Source: JAJUFS01 sp964599565 (GTDB taxonomy: Bacteria; Pseudomonadota; Gammaproteobacteria; Natronospirales; JAJUFS01). Taken from it: a stretch of DNA of 28,865 bases. Shown one piece after another: positions 1-7,073 of the stretch (positions are counted from its first letter, which is position 1; the number at the start of each line of letters is the position of its first letter). The stretch is taken from the NCBI GenBank assembly GCA_964599565.1, contig CAZRFE010000031.1, forward strand, positions 1-28,865, in the 5' to 3' direction. The notes under the pieces were generated by a model. That model had not been told where the DNA came from, ran no database searches, and saw only the letters and a list, made by a program, of their open reading frames with translations. A program made the translations under genes and the position numbers.

Positions 1-1611
1 TGGTTCCCGTTCCTGCTGCTCATCGGCGTATGGATCTATTTCATGCGGCAGATGCAGGGCGGCGGCAGCGGCCGTGGCGCGATGTCGTTCGGCAAGTCGC
101 GTGCGCGCATGCTGGGCGAAGACCAGGTCAAGGTCACCTTCAATGATGTTGCCGGCTGCGACGAGGCGAAGGAAGAAGTCGTCGAACTCGTCGAGTTCCT
201 GCGCGACCCCGGCAAGTTCCAGCGCCTCGGCGGCAAGATTCCGAAGGGCGTGCTGATGGTCGGCCAGCCGGGCACCGGCAAGACACTGCTTGCGCGCGCG
301 ATCGCGGGCGAGGCGAAGGTGCCGTTCTTCACCATTTCCGGTTCCGACTTCGTGGAGATGTTCGTCGGCGTCGGCGCGTCGCGTGTGCGCGACATGTTCG
401 AGCAGGCGAAGAAGCATGCGCCGTGCATCATCTTCATCGACGAAATCGACGCCGTCGGCCGCCATCGTGGCGCGGGTCTCGGCGGTGGTCATGACGAGCG
501 CGAGCAGACGCTGAACCAGCTGCTGGTGGAGATGGATGGATTCGAAGGCAACGAAGGCGTGATCATCATTGCCGCAACAAACCGTCCTGACGTGCTTGAT
601 CCCGCACTGCTGCGCCCGGGCCGCTTCGACCGCCAGGTTGTGGTGCCGCTGCCGGACGTCCGCGGTCGCGAGCAGATACTGAAGGTTCACCTGCGCAAGG
701 TGCCGACGCAGGATGGCGTGCAGCCGTCGATCATCGCGCGCGGTACACCGGGTTTCTCCGGCGCGGATCTTGCCAACCTCGTGAACGAGGCCGCGCTGTT
801 CGCCGCGCGTGCGAATCGCAAGGCCGTCAGCATGGAAGAACTGGAGAAGGCGAAGGACAAGATCATGATGGGCGCGGAACGCCGCTCGATGGTCATGTCG
901 GAAGACGAGAAGAAGCTGACGGCATACCATGAGGCAGGCCACGCCATCGTCGGCTTGTCGGTGCCGGATCACGACCCTGTATACAAGGTGTCGATCATTC
1001 CGCGTGGCCGCGCGCTCGGCATCACGATGTTCCTGCCGGAAGAAGATCGCTACAGCTATTCCAAGCGCCGGCTGGAAAGCAGCATCTGTTCGCTGTTCGG
1101 CGGGCGCATCGCCGAGGAGCAGATCTTCGGTGACGACGCCGTCACGACGGGCGCCTCGAACGACATCGAACGCGCAACGCAGATCGCACGCAACATGGTC
1201 ACGAAGTGGGGGCTGTCGGAGAAGATGGGGCCGCTTGCGTACGGCGAGGATGAAGGTGAAGTGTTTCTCGGGCATTCCGTCACGAAGCATTCGCAGATTT
1301 CGAGCGCGACGCAGCGTGACATCGATGACGAGGTGCGTGCCATCATCGATCGCAATTACGGACGTGCGATGCAGATCCTGAAGGACAGTTCCGACAAGCT
1401 GCACCTGATGGCGCAGGCGTTGATCAAGTACGAAACCATTGACACGCAGCAGATCAACGACATCATGGCCGGCCGCCAGCCGCGCCCGCCCGAGGGCTGG
1501 ACGGACTCCGGCGGCGGTTCCGGCGGACTGGGCGCGGAAGCGGCGCCGGTGGCAGATGGAAGTCATGGTGGAGACGACGACGCCATCGGCGATCCCGCAA
1601 GCCAGCACTGA
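1..1611 (+). CDS. ftsH: ATP-dependent zinc metalloprotease FtsH (3' part, 5' end outside window)
   Basis: This is the membrane-anchored AAA+ protease that extracts and degrades membrane and regulatory proteins. The reading frame is open from base 1, so translation does not begin at the ATG at 43. The first codons encode a hydrophobic stretch (WFPFLLLIGVWIYF) that is the second membrane helix. TM1 and the periplasmic domain, about 100 residues, lie upstream of the window. The AAA module is intact: Walker A reads GQPGTGKT (around nt 262), Walker B reads IIFIDEID, and the second region of homology contains RPGRFDRQ. The zinc site HEAGH is at nt 928-942, and the third ligand Asp is likely in TTGASNDIERAT. 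The C-terminus is a Gly/Asp-rich tail, as in the family. A strong terminator follows, so the folP group downstream is probably a separate transcript. Confidence 0.97.
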   Translation, partial: WFPFLLLIGVWIYFMRQMQGGGSGRGAMSFGKSRARMLGEDQVKVTFNDVAGCDEAKEEVVELVEFLRDPGKFQRLGGKIPKGVLMVGQPGTGKTLLARAIAGEAKVPFFTISGSDFVEMFVGVGASRVRDMFEQAKKHAPCIIFIDEIDAVGRHRGAGLGGGHDEREQTLNQLLVEMDGFEGNEGVIIIAATNRPDVLDPALLRPGRFDRQVVVPLPDVRGREQILKVHLRKVPTQDGVQPSIIARGTPGFSGADLANLVNEAALFAARANRKAVSMEELEKAKDKIMMGAERRSMVMSEDEKKLTAYHEAGHAIVGLSVPDHDPVYKVSIIPRGRALGITMFLPEEDRYSYSKRRLESSICSLFGGRIAEEQIFGDDAVTTGASNDIERATQIARNMVTKWGLSEKMGPLAYGEDEGEVFLGHSVTKHSQISSATQRDIDDEVRAIIDRNYGRAMQILKDSSDKLHLMAQALIKYETIDTQQINDIMAGRQPRPPEGWTDSGGGSGGLGAEAAPVADGSHGGDDDAIGDPASQH

Positions 1612-1624
1612 GACGTATCCGGCA

Positions 1625-1668
1625 AACGCCCGGCCCGGTCTTTACCCGGTCCGGGCGTTCTGCTTTTT
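1625..1668 (+). terminator. Rho-independent terminator after ftsH
   Basis: AACGCCCGG at 1625-1633 pairs with CCGGGCGTT at 1651-1659. After one C/T mismatch, CCGG (1635-1638) pairs with CCGG (1646-1649). This gives a 14-position stem with one mismatch around a 7-nt loop, followed by CTGCTTTTT. It lies 13 nt past the ftsH stop codon. Confidence 0.9.
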
Positions 1669-1672
1669 ACGG

Positions 1673-1678
1673 CATAAT
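1673..1678 (+). promoter_or_regulatory. Possible -10 element for folP
   Basis: CATAAT begins just after the T-tract of the ftsH terminator and about 30 nt before the folP start. No good -35 hexamer lies 16-18 nt upstream, because that position falls inside the terminator stem. A promoter is plausible because a terminator precedes folP, but this is weak sequence evidence. Confidence 0.3.
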
Positions 1679-1709
1679 GTTTCCGCATTCTTGAGAGGGA
1701 AAACACCCA

Positions 1710-2504
1710 GTGCAGCCGAAGATCATGGGAGTGCTCAACGTGACGCCGGACAGCTTTTCGGACGGCGGCCGTTTTCTCGAGCACGCAGCGGCGCTTGAAC
1801 AGGCGCAGCGCATGGTTGCTGAGGGCGCGGACATCATCGATATCGGCGGCGAGTCCACGCGCCCGGGTTCCATGCCGGTCGATACCGCCGAAGAGTTGCG
1901 TCGCGTCGTACCGGTGATCGAGACGCTGTCAGGACGCATCGATCGCACGATCTCGATCGATACGGCCAAGCCGGAGGTGATGCGGGCCGCAGTCGCCGCG
2001 GGCGCGGGACTGATCAATGACGTGAGCGCGCTGCGCGCACCTGGTGCGCCCGACATTGCGGCGGAACTGGGCGTGCCGGTCTGTCTCATGCACATGAAAG
2101 GCGAGCCGCGCAGCATGCAGTTGAATCCGCAGTACGCGGATGTCGTCAGCGAAGTGCGCGACTTTCTTCTTGAGCGTGCGCGTGCCGCGGAAGCCGCGGG
2201 AGTAAAAAGAGAAAACATCCTGCTTGATCCGGGATTCGGGTTCGGCAAGACGCTCGAGCACAATCTCGCGCTGTTGCGGCACCTGGAAAAGTTCACGGCG
2301 TGCGGCTACCCGGTGCTTGTCGGCATGTCACGCAAGTCCATGGTCGGCGCACTGCTGGATACGCCGGTCGATGATCGTGTTTTCGGCAGCATCACGCTCG
2401 CCGCCATTGCGGCGATGAAAGGCGCAGCCGTGATCCGCGTGCATGACGTCAAACCCACGCGAGATGCATTGAAGATATGCGGCGCCGTAATGGCGGCGGC
2501 GTAA
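1710..2504 (+). CDS. folP: Dihydropteroate synthase
   Basis: The enzyme condenses 6-hydroxymethyl-dihydropterin pyrophosphate with p-aminobenzoate in folate synthesis and is the sulfonamide target. At 264 aa it is a full-length TIM-barrel protein. The family signatures appear in order: MGVLNVTPDSFSDGG at the N-terminus, DIGGESTRPG, SIDTAKPEV, INDVSAL, LMHMKGEPRSMQ, DPGFGFGKTLEHN, GMSRKSMVG and IRVHDV near the end. The start is GTG at 1710, preceded by GAGAGGGA at 9-nt spacing. An ATG five codons in (1725) would begin directly at MGVLNVTP but has a poorer ribosome site. glmM follows 16 nt downstream, the classic folP-glmM pair. Confidence 0.97.
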   Translation: MQPKIMGVLNVTPDSFSDGGRFLEHAAALEQAQRMVAEGADIIDIGGESTRPGSMPVDTAEELRRVVPVIETLSGRIDRTISIDTAKPEVMRAAVAAGAGLINDVSALRAPGAPDIAAELGVPVCLMHMKGEPRSMQLNPQYADVVSEVRDFLLERARAAEAAGVKRENILLDPGFGFGKTLEHNLALLRHLEKFTACGYPVLVGMSRKSMVGALLDTPVDDRVFGSITLAAIAAMKGAAVIRVHDVKPTRDALKICGAVMAAA

Positions 2505-2520
2505 AACCTGGGAGAAGCGC

Positions 2521-3882
2521 TTGAGCCGGAAGTATTTCGGAACGGATGGTATCCGCGGCAGGGTCGGTGAAGCGCCGATGACGCCTGACTTCGTGCTGCG
2601 ACTCGGCTGGGCGGCGGGATGCGTGCTCGCGGCGCATGATGCTGCGCGTGAATCCGGGCGGCGCGGCCTTGTGCTGATCGGCAAGGACACGCGCGTATCC
2701 GGTTACATGTTCGAGTCCGCGCTTGAAGCGGGTTTCTCTGCGGCAGGCGTGGATATCGGCTTGCTTGGTCCGGTGCCGACACCGGCGGTCGCGCGACTTG
2801 TCCGGGAGTTCGGCGCGCAGGCCGGCGTCGTCATCAGCGCGTCTCACAATCCGTATTTCGACAACGGCATCAAGTTCTTTTCCGCGGAAGGCCGCAAGCT
2901 GCCGGACGATGTCGAAATGGAAATCGAAGAACAGCTCGCGCGCGCATTTGCAACCGTTGATTCGGCTGCGCTCGGCAAGGCGCGACGCGTCGAGGATGCG
3001 GCGGACCGTTATGTCGCGTATTGCCGCGATACGGTGAGTCCGGGGCTCGATCTTTCCGGCATGAAGATCGCGTTCGATGGTGCCAACGGCGCCGGCTATG
3101 CAATCGGTCCCCGGCTGCTTGAATCGTTCGGTGCGGAAGTCGCGACCGTCGGCGTGACGCCTGACGGCATGAACATCAATCGTGGTGTGGGCTCGACGCA
3201 CATCGACGCACTCGTTGCGCTTGTTCGCGAGTCACGCGCACATGTCGGCATCGCGCTTGATGGCGACGGCGATCGCCTGCAGATGGTGGATGAATCCGGC
3301 CGTGTGTTCGACGGTGATGAACTGCTGTACATGATTGCGCGACATCGCCAGTCGGAAGGAAGGCTGCACGGGCCGGTCGTCGGTACGCTCATGACCAACC
3401 TCGCGGTCGAGCAGGCGCTGCAGCAGGCCGGTATCGCATTTCATCGTGCGAAAGTCGGCGATCGCTATGTGCTCGAGATGCTGCAGCAGCATGGTGGCGA
3501 ACTTGGCGGTGAAGGTTCGGGACATCTGATCTGCCTGGACAAATCAACAACCGGCGATGGTCTCGTTGCGGCGTTGCAGGTGCTGGAGCTGCTGCGCTGT
3601 CGCGGCGGTACGCTCGTCGCCTGTCTCGATGGTCTCGAAAAATATCCACAGCGACTGGTCAACGTGCGCCTGCCGGAGCGCCCGCGTCTTGACCACCCGC
3701 TGATCGAAACGGCGGTGCGTGACGCAGAGCGGACGCTGGACGGCGCAGGGCGTGTGTTGCTGCGTCCGTCAGGCACGGAACCCGTCGTGCGCGTCATGGT
3801 CGAAGGTGCGGACGCGGACCTGGTCGCGCGACTTGCGCAGAGCATTGCGGGCGCTGTCGAGAACGCTGCGCACGCTGCCTGA
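2521..3882 (+). CDS. glmM: Phosphoglucosamine mutase
   Basis: GlmM converts glucosamine-6-phosphate to glucosamine-1-phosphate, a committed step toward UDP-GlcNAc for peptidoglycan and lipopolysaccharide. The 453-aa length is usual for the family. The phosphorylated catalytic serine is in SASHNP (Ser108). The metal-binding loop DGDGDR starts at residue 247. A sugar-binding GEGSGH motif and the C-terminal phosphate-binding RPSGTEP complete the four domains of an alpha-D-phosphohexomutase. The start codon is TTG at 2521. It follows GGGAG at 2510-2514 and yields the canonical N-terminus (M)SRKYFGTDGIRGRVG, so an upstream or internal start is unlikely. The gene probably shares a transcript with folP. 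Confidence 0.97.
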   Translation: MSRKYFGTDGIRGRVGEAPMTPDFVLRLGWAAGCVLAAHDAARESGRRGLVLIGKDTRVSGYMFESALEAGFSAAGVDIGLLGPVPTPAVARLVREFGAQAGVVISASHNPYFDNGIKFFSAEGRKLPDDVEMEIEEQLARAFATVDSAALGKARRVEDAADRYVAYCRDTVSPGLDLSGMKIAFDGANGAGYAIGPRLLESFGAEVATVGVTPDGMNINRGVGSTHIDALVALVRESRAHVGIALDGDGDRLQMVDESGRVFDGDELLYMIARHRQSEGRLHGPVVGTLMTNLAVEQALQQAGIAFHRAKVGDRYVLEMLQQHGGELGGEGSGHLICLDKSTTGDGLVAALQVLELLRCRGGTLVACLDGLEKYPQRLVNVRLPERPRLDHPLIETAVRDAERTLDGAGRVLLRPSGTEPVVRVMVEGADADLVARLAQSIAGAVENAAHAA

Positions 3883-3909
3883 AACCCGGCATTCCCCTCA
3901 AAATCCAAA

Positions 3910-3938
3910 TTGATTTTCGCGCAGGCTGTCGTTAACCT
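3910..3938 (+). promoter_or_regulatory. Weak candidate promoter upstream of tpiA
   Basis: TTGATT (3910-3915) and TAACCT (3933-3938) are separated by 17 nt, 29 nt before the tpiA ATG. The -35 is reasonable, but the -10 keeps only the T, A and final T of the consensus. tpiA could equally be read through from glmM, since no terminator is visible in the 85-nt gap. Confidence 0.25.
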
Positions 3939-3967
3939 TGCGCGCTTTCCGACGTCAGGAGATACCG

Positions 3968-4720
3968 ATGCGCAGACCCCTGGTCGCCGGCAACTGGAAG
4001 ATGAATGGCAGCCGCGAGTCCGCTGCCGCACTGCTCGAGACCGTCACCCGCGGTCTCGAAGACTCGGTCGCAGCGGAAGTCCTGGTCTGCCCGCCGTTCG
4101 TCTACCTGGCGGATGCGCAGCGTCTGCTGCGAAGCAGCGAAGTGAAGCTCGGCGCGCAGTCGCTGTGCGCGGAGGAGTCGGGCGCGTTCACGGGCGAAGT
4201 GAGCGCCAGCATGCTGCAGGATTTCGACTGCGCGTACGTGATCGTCGGTCATTCGGAACGGCGCGCGCTCTACAACGAAGACGATGCACTGGTCGCGCGC
4301 AAGTTCATGGCGGCGCTGAAGAACGGAATTTCGCCGGTGCTTTGCGTCGGCGAAACGCTCGAGGAACGCGATCAGGGCGTGACCTCGGAAGTCATCCGGC
4401 GCCAGATGACGGCGGTGCTGGCGGCGGCCGGCATTGAAGCGTTCTCGCAGGCGGTGGTTGCGTACGAGCCGGTGTGGGCCATCGGCACTGGCAAGACGGC
4501 AACGCCCGAGCAGGCGCAGGACGTTCACCGTGAAATCCGGGATATTCTCGGCGCGGAAAATGTTACAATCGCTAATTCGGTGCGAATCCTGTACGGCGGC
4601 AGCGTGAAGGCGTCGAATGCGGCCGAGCTGTTCGCGATGCCCGACATCGATGGTGGTCTTGTCGGTGGCGCGGCACTGGATGCGGAACAGTTCCTGAGCA
4701 TCGTTCGCGCGGCAAGGTGA
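3968..4720 (+). CDS. tpiA: Triose-phosphate isomerase
   Basis: TpiA interconverts dihydroxyacetone phosphate and glyceraldehyde-3-phosphate in glycolysis and gluconeogenesis. At 250 aa it is full length. The active-site lysine is in GNWKMN (Lys11), the electrophilic histidine in VGHSERR (His95), and the catalytic base in AYEPVWAIGTGK (Glu167). The phosphate-binding loop YGGSV is followed by GLVGGAAL. I chose the ATG at 3968 because AGGAGA (3956-3962 region) sits about 6 nt upstream and the N-terminus then matches the family. A longer frame from a TTG at 3938 has no support. secG follows after 33 nt. This glmM-tpiA-secG order is not the E. coli arrangement. Confidence 0.96.
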   Translation: MRRPLVAGNWKMNGSRESAAALLETVTRGLEDSVAAEVLVCPPFVYLADAQRLLRSSEVKLGAQSLCAEESGAFTGEVSASMLQDFDCAYVIVGHSERRALYNEDDALVARKFMAALKNGISPVLCVGETLEERDQGVTSEVIRRQMTAVLAAAGIEAFSQAVVAYEPVWAIGTGKTATPEQAQDVHREIRDILGAENVTIANSVRILYGGSVKASNAAELFAMPDIDGGLVGGAALDAEQFLSIVRAAR

Positions 4721-4753
4721 CCGCGGGAATTTTCCAAAGAGACGAATACGGAA

Positions 4754-5155
4754 ATGATTACGACAGTTGTACTCCTGGTTCATGTACTGCTTGCGCTGGT
4801 GCTGGTAGGTCTGATTCTCCTGCAGCACGGCAAGGGTGCGGATGCGGGCGCCGCCTTCGGCAGCGGCGCGTCGGCGACGGTGTTCGGCGCACAGGGCGCG
4901 GCCTCCTTTCTCAGCCGCATGACCAAGTGGCTGGCAATACTCTTCTTTATCACGAGCGGTACGCTTGCCTACCTGTCGCGCGGCGACCAGGGTGCGGTCG
5001 TGCCGAGCGTGATGGACGAAAGCGTCATCCAGGAACAGACGGCACCGGCAGGAGCCGCTGAGGATCTGCCGCCGATCGATGTTCCGGCGGAAGAGCAGCA
5101 GGATACGCCGACGGAGGAAGAGGAATCTCCGCCGTCGGACAGCGGCGCGAACTGA
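4754..5155 (+). CDS. secG: Protein-export membrane protein SecG
   Basis: SecG is the small auxiliary subunit of the SecYEG translocon in the inner membrane and aids SecA-driven export. The protein has 133 residues. TM1 spans about residues 3-22 (from TTVVLLVHVLLALVLVGLILLQ) and is followed by the family signature QHGKGADAGAAFGSGAS and VFGAQGAASFLS. TM2 spans about residues 54-73. The last 50 residues are rich in Glu, Asp and Pro, a variable tail slightly longer than in E. coli. The ribosome site is modest (AAGAGA about 12 nt before the ATG). The tRNA-Leu gene follows at 73 nt, as E. coli leuU follows secG. Confidence 0.94.
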   Translation: MITTVVLLVHVLLALVLVGLILLQHGKGADAGAAFGSGASATVFGAQGAASFLSRMTKWLAILFFITSGTLAYLSRGDQGAVVPSVMDESVIQEQTAPAGAAEDLPPIDVPAEEQQDTPTEEEESPPSDSGAN

Positions 5156-5176
5156 GCGCCGCTCATCGAGTAAAGA

Positions 5177-5205
5177 CGGGCGGTCGATCGCCCGGGTTGC
5201 ACCCG
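5177..5205 (+). other. Mutually exclusive small hairpins in the secG-tRNA-Leu spacer
   Basis: CGGGCG (5177-5182) pairs with CGCCCG (5189-5194), and CGGGT (5193-5197) pairs with ACCCG (5201-5205). They share bases 5193-5194, so only one can form fully. Neither is followed by a T-tract, so they are not typical terminators. They may help define the secG mRNA 3' end or the 5' leader of the tRNA transcript. Confidence 0.35.
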
Positions 5206-5228
5206 CCAGGGACAACCGTTCAAGTCAT

Positions 5229-5313
5229 GCGGATGTGGTGGAATTGGTAGACACGCCATCTTGAGGGGGTGGTGCCGTAAGGCGTGAGAGTTCGAGTCTC
5301 TCCATCCGCACCA
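5229..5313 (+). tRNA. tRNA-Leu, anticodon GAG
   Basis: This is an 85-nt class II tRNA with encoded CCA. The acceptor stem is a perfect 7 bp (GCGGATG at 5229-5235 with CATCCGC at 5303-5309), with discriminator A and CCA at 5311-5313. The anticodon stem is CCATC/GGTGG (one T-G pair), and the loop TTGAGGG carries anticodon GAG at 5263-5265, reading CUC and CUU. The long variable arm, GCC-GTAA-GGC, and the T arm GAGAG-TTCGAGT-CTCTC are intact. No convincing promoter lies in the 73-nt spacer, so it is probably cut from a secG transcript, as for E. coli leuU. Confidence 0.97.
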
Positions 5314-5374
5314 AATTCCAGAGTTGTTACCGCTTGAAGCAGCCCGCATCTCTTGTCGATGCGTGCGAAAACGC

Positions 5375-5405
5375 AGCAGGAACCATGGGAAGGGCTCCTG
5401 CTTTT
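5375..5405 (+). terminator. Probable terminator between tRNA-Leu and nuoA
   Basis: AGCAGGA (5375-5381) pairs with TCCTGCT (5396-5402). An inner CC/GG pairing extends the stem across a small internal bulge. The right arm runs into TTTT (5402-5405). The T-tract is short, so termination may be partial. The position, 62 nt after the tRNA and just before the nuo start region, fits a transcript boundary. Confidence 0.55.
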
Positions 5406-5409
5406 ACGT

Positions 5410-5415
5410 TAAAAT
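5410..5415 (+). promoter_or_regulatory. Candidate -10 element of the nuo operon
   Basis: TAAAAT lies directly after the terminator T-tract and 48 nt before the nuoA ATG, leaving a leader of about 40 nt. No -35 resembling TTGACA is found at 16-18 nt spacing. If real, the promoter needs an activator or an unusual upstream element. Confidence 0.4.
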
Positions 5416-5463
5416 GCCGGTCTTTTTACCGAGACGGTCATTGAACTTCAGGGTGCGTCGGCA

Positions 5464-5832
5464 ATGCTGCAAAACTACGTCCCCATTCTCGTCTTTCTCG
5501 GCGCCGCCACGTTTCTCGGCGCTCTCCTGATATTCATCGGCCTGACGCTTGGTCGGTGGGCATCGCGCGGCAAGGCAGATGCGGAAAAGACCTCTCCCTA
5601 CGAATGCGGCTTCGAGGCGTTTGAAGACGCGCGCATGCGCTTCGACGTCCGTTACTACCTGGTTGCCATTCTCTTCATCATCTTCGATCTCGAGATCGCG
5701 TTCCTGTTTCCCTGGGCCGTGACACTCGATGGAATCGGCCTGTTCGGATTCCTTGCGATGGCGGTCTTCCTCGGCGTGCTTGTCATCGGCTTCATCTACG
5801 AATGGAAGAAAGGAGCGCTGGAGTGGGAGTAG
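5464..5832 (+). CDS. nuoA: NADH-quinone oxidoreductase subunit A
   Basis: NuoA is a small membrane subunit of complex I near the quinone entry site. It is homologous to mitochondrial ND3. The 122-aa protein has three membrane helices at about residues 6-29, 61-84 and 89-112. The conserved loop after TM1 contains PYECGFE (Cys48). TM2 carries FDLEIAFLFPWA with conserved acidic residues. The ATG at 5464 follows AGGG (5450-5453) at 10 nt. It is the first gene of a 14-gene nuo operon, and its last 10 bases overlap the nuoB start. Confidence 0.96.
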   Translation: MLQNYVPILVFLGAATFLGALLIFIGLTLGRWASRGKADAEKTSPYECGFEAFEDARMRFDVRYYLVAILFIIFDLEIAFLFPWAVTLDGIGLFGFLAMAVFLGVLVIGFIYEWKKGALEWE

Positions 5833-6311
5833 AGGGCGCAGTCAATAACGGCATCGAGAAGGGCTGGGTCGTCACCAGCGTCGATAACGTCGTGAACTGG
5901 GCGCGCAGCGGATCGCTGTGGCCGGTGACGTTTGGACTGGCATGCTGCGCAGTCGAAATGATGCATGTCGGCGCATCGCGCTACGACCAGGACCGGTTCG
6001 GCATCATCTTCCGTCCCAGCCCGCGCCAGTCCGACGTGATGATCGTGGCGGGCACGCTCGTCAACAAGATGGCGCCGCCGCTGCGCAAGGTTTACGAGCA
6101 GATGGCGGAGCCGCGCTGGGTGATCTCCATGGGTTCCTGCGCGAACGGCGGCGGTTACTACCACTATTCGTATTCCGTCGTGCGCGGCTGCGATCGCGTC
6201 GTGCCGGTCGACATCTACGTGCCTGGCTGTCCGCCGACGGCCGAGCAGCTGCTGTTCGGCATCATCCAGCTGCAGAAGAAGATCCGTCGCACCAACACGA
6301 TTGCCCGATAA
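5823..6311 (+). CDS. nuoB: NADH-quinone oxidoreductase subunit B
   Basis: NuoB carries Fe-S cluster N2, the last cluster before quinone, in the peripheral arm of complex I. The N2 ligands are the tandem Cys41-Cys42 in LACCAVEMM, Cys106 in MGSCANGGG and Cys136 in VPGCPPTAE. I place the start at GTG 5823, giving 162 aa beginning MGVEGAVNNG. AAAGGAG (5808-5814) lies 8 nt upstream, and the N-terminus resembles other NuoB proteins as I remember them. The longer in-frame ATG at 5802 lies upstream of that ribosome site and is less likely. The start overlaps the nuoA stop by 10 bases, which suggests coupled translation. Confidence 0.95.
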   Translation: MGVEGAVNNGIEKGWVVTSVDNVVNWARSGSLWPVTFGLACCAVEMMHVGASRYDQDRFGIIFRPSPRQSDVMIVAGTLVNKMAPPLRKVYEQMAEPRWVISMGSCANGGGYYHYSYSVVRGCDRVVPVDIYVPGCPPTAEQLLFGIIQLQKKIRRTNTIAR

Positions 6312-6344
6312 CGGTCGATTTACGGCCCGTTGAGAGAACCGCGC

Positions 6345-7073
6345 ATGTCCGAGAAACTCAAACGACTGGCTGACAGGGTCGAGGAACGCTTCGGCGACGT
6401 GCTTGTCCGGTTGCCATCGTTGCCGCATGAACTCGCCTTTGAAGTGCCGGCTGCGAACCTGCTGGAAACCTGTCGCGCACTGCGTGACGAGGAGGGATTC
6501 CGGTTCGAGCAGCTCATCGACGTCTGCGGCATCGATCATCTTGGCTACGGCAACGCGGAATGGGTGACGGAAGATGCAACGGATACCGGGTTCAGCCGCG
6601 GCGTGCATCGCGAACTGCCGCACACCGAACCGAATTACGCGCGGCGCTTCGCCGTGGTCTACCACCTGCTGTCCGTCACGCTGAACCAGCGCATCCGTCT
6701 CAAGGTTTTCTGCGACGCCGGCGATCCTCCAGTCGTTCCCTCGATTGATGGCATCTGGTCCGCGGCCAACTGGTTCGAGCGCGAAGCGTTCGACATGTTC
6801 GGCATCCTGTTCGATGGTCATCCCGATATGCGCCGGATTCTCACGGACTACGGTTTCGTCGGTTATCCGTTCCGCAAGGATTTCCCGCTCACGGGGCATG
6901 TTGAAGTGCGCTTCGATCCGGAGAAGGGGCGCGTCGTGTACCAGCCGATCACCATCGAGCATCGCACGCTCGTGCCGCGCGTGATCCGGCACGATCATCG
7001 CTATGCAGAACGTCTCGATCACCAGACGGACGTTGCGCCGAAGACGGAAACGGAGAAGTCCGGCAATGCATGA
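6345..7073 (+). CDS. nuoC: NADH-quinone oxidoreductase subunit C
   Basis: NuoC is the 30-kDa subunit of the complex I peripheral arm and packs against NuoD and NuoB. The protein has 242 aa. The family region WFEREAFDMFGILFDGHPDMRRILTDY sits near residue 143. It is followed by the signature GYPFRKDFPLTGHVEVRFD. The ATG at 6345 is chosen because GAGAGA lies about 8 nt upstream. A TTG at 6330 would add five residues and overlap the ribosome site. NuoC is a separate protein here, whereas E. coli has a fused NuoCD. The gene overlaps nuoD by 8 bases. Confidence 0.95.
   Translation: MSEKLKRLADRVEERFGDVLVRLPSLPHELAFEVPAANLLETCRALRDEEGFRFEQLIDVCGIDHLGYGNAEWVTEDATDTGFSRGVHRELPHTEPNYARRFAVVYHLLSVTLNQRIRLKVFCDAGDPPVVPSIDGIWSAANWFEREAFDMFGILFDGHPDMRRILTDYGFVGYPFRKDFPLTGHVEVRFDPEKGRVVYQPITIEHRTLVPRVIRHDHRYAERLDHQTDVAPKTETEKSGNA

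Noticed and set aside
3938..3967. TTG 3938 as the tpiA start
   Set aside because: The added residues do not match the family, and AGGAGA precedes ATG 3968.
4564..4569. TACAAT inside the 3' end of tpiA as a secG promoter
   Set aside because: No -35 hexamer at 16-18 nt spacing, and the bases encode conserved TpiA residues. Internal promoter activity cannot be excluded but is unsupported.
5802..5822. Upstream ATG as the nuoB start
   Set aside because: It lies before the AAAGGAG ribosome site and would add seven atypical residues. GTG 5823 has ideal spacing.
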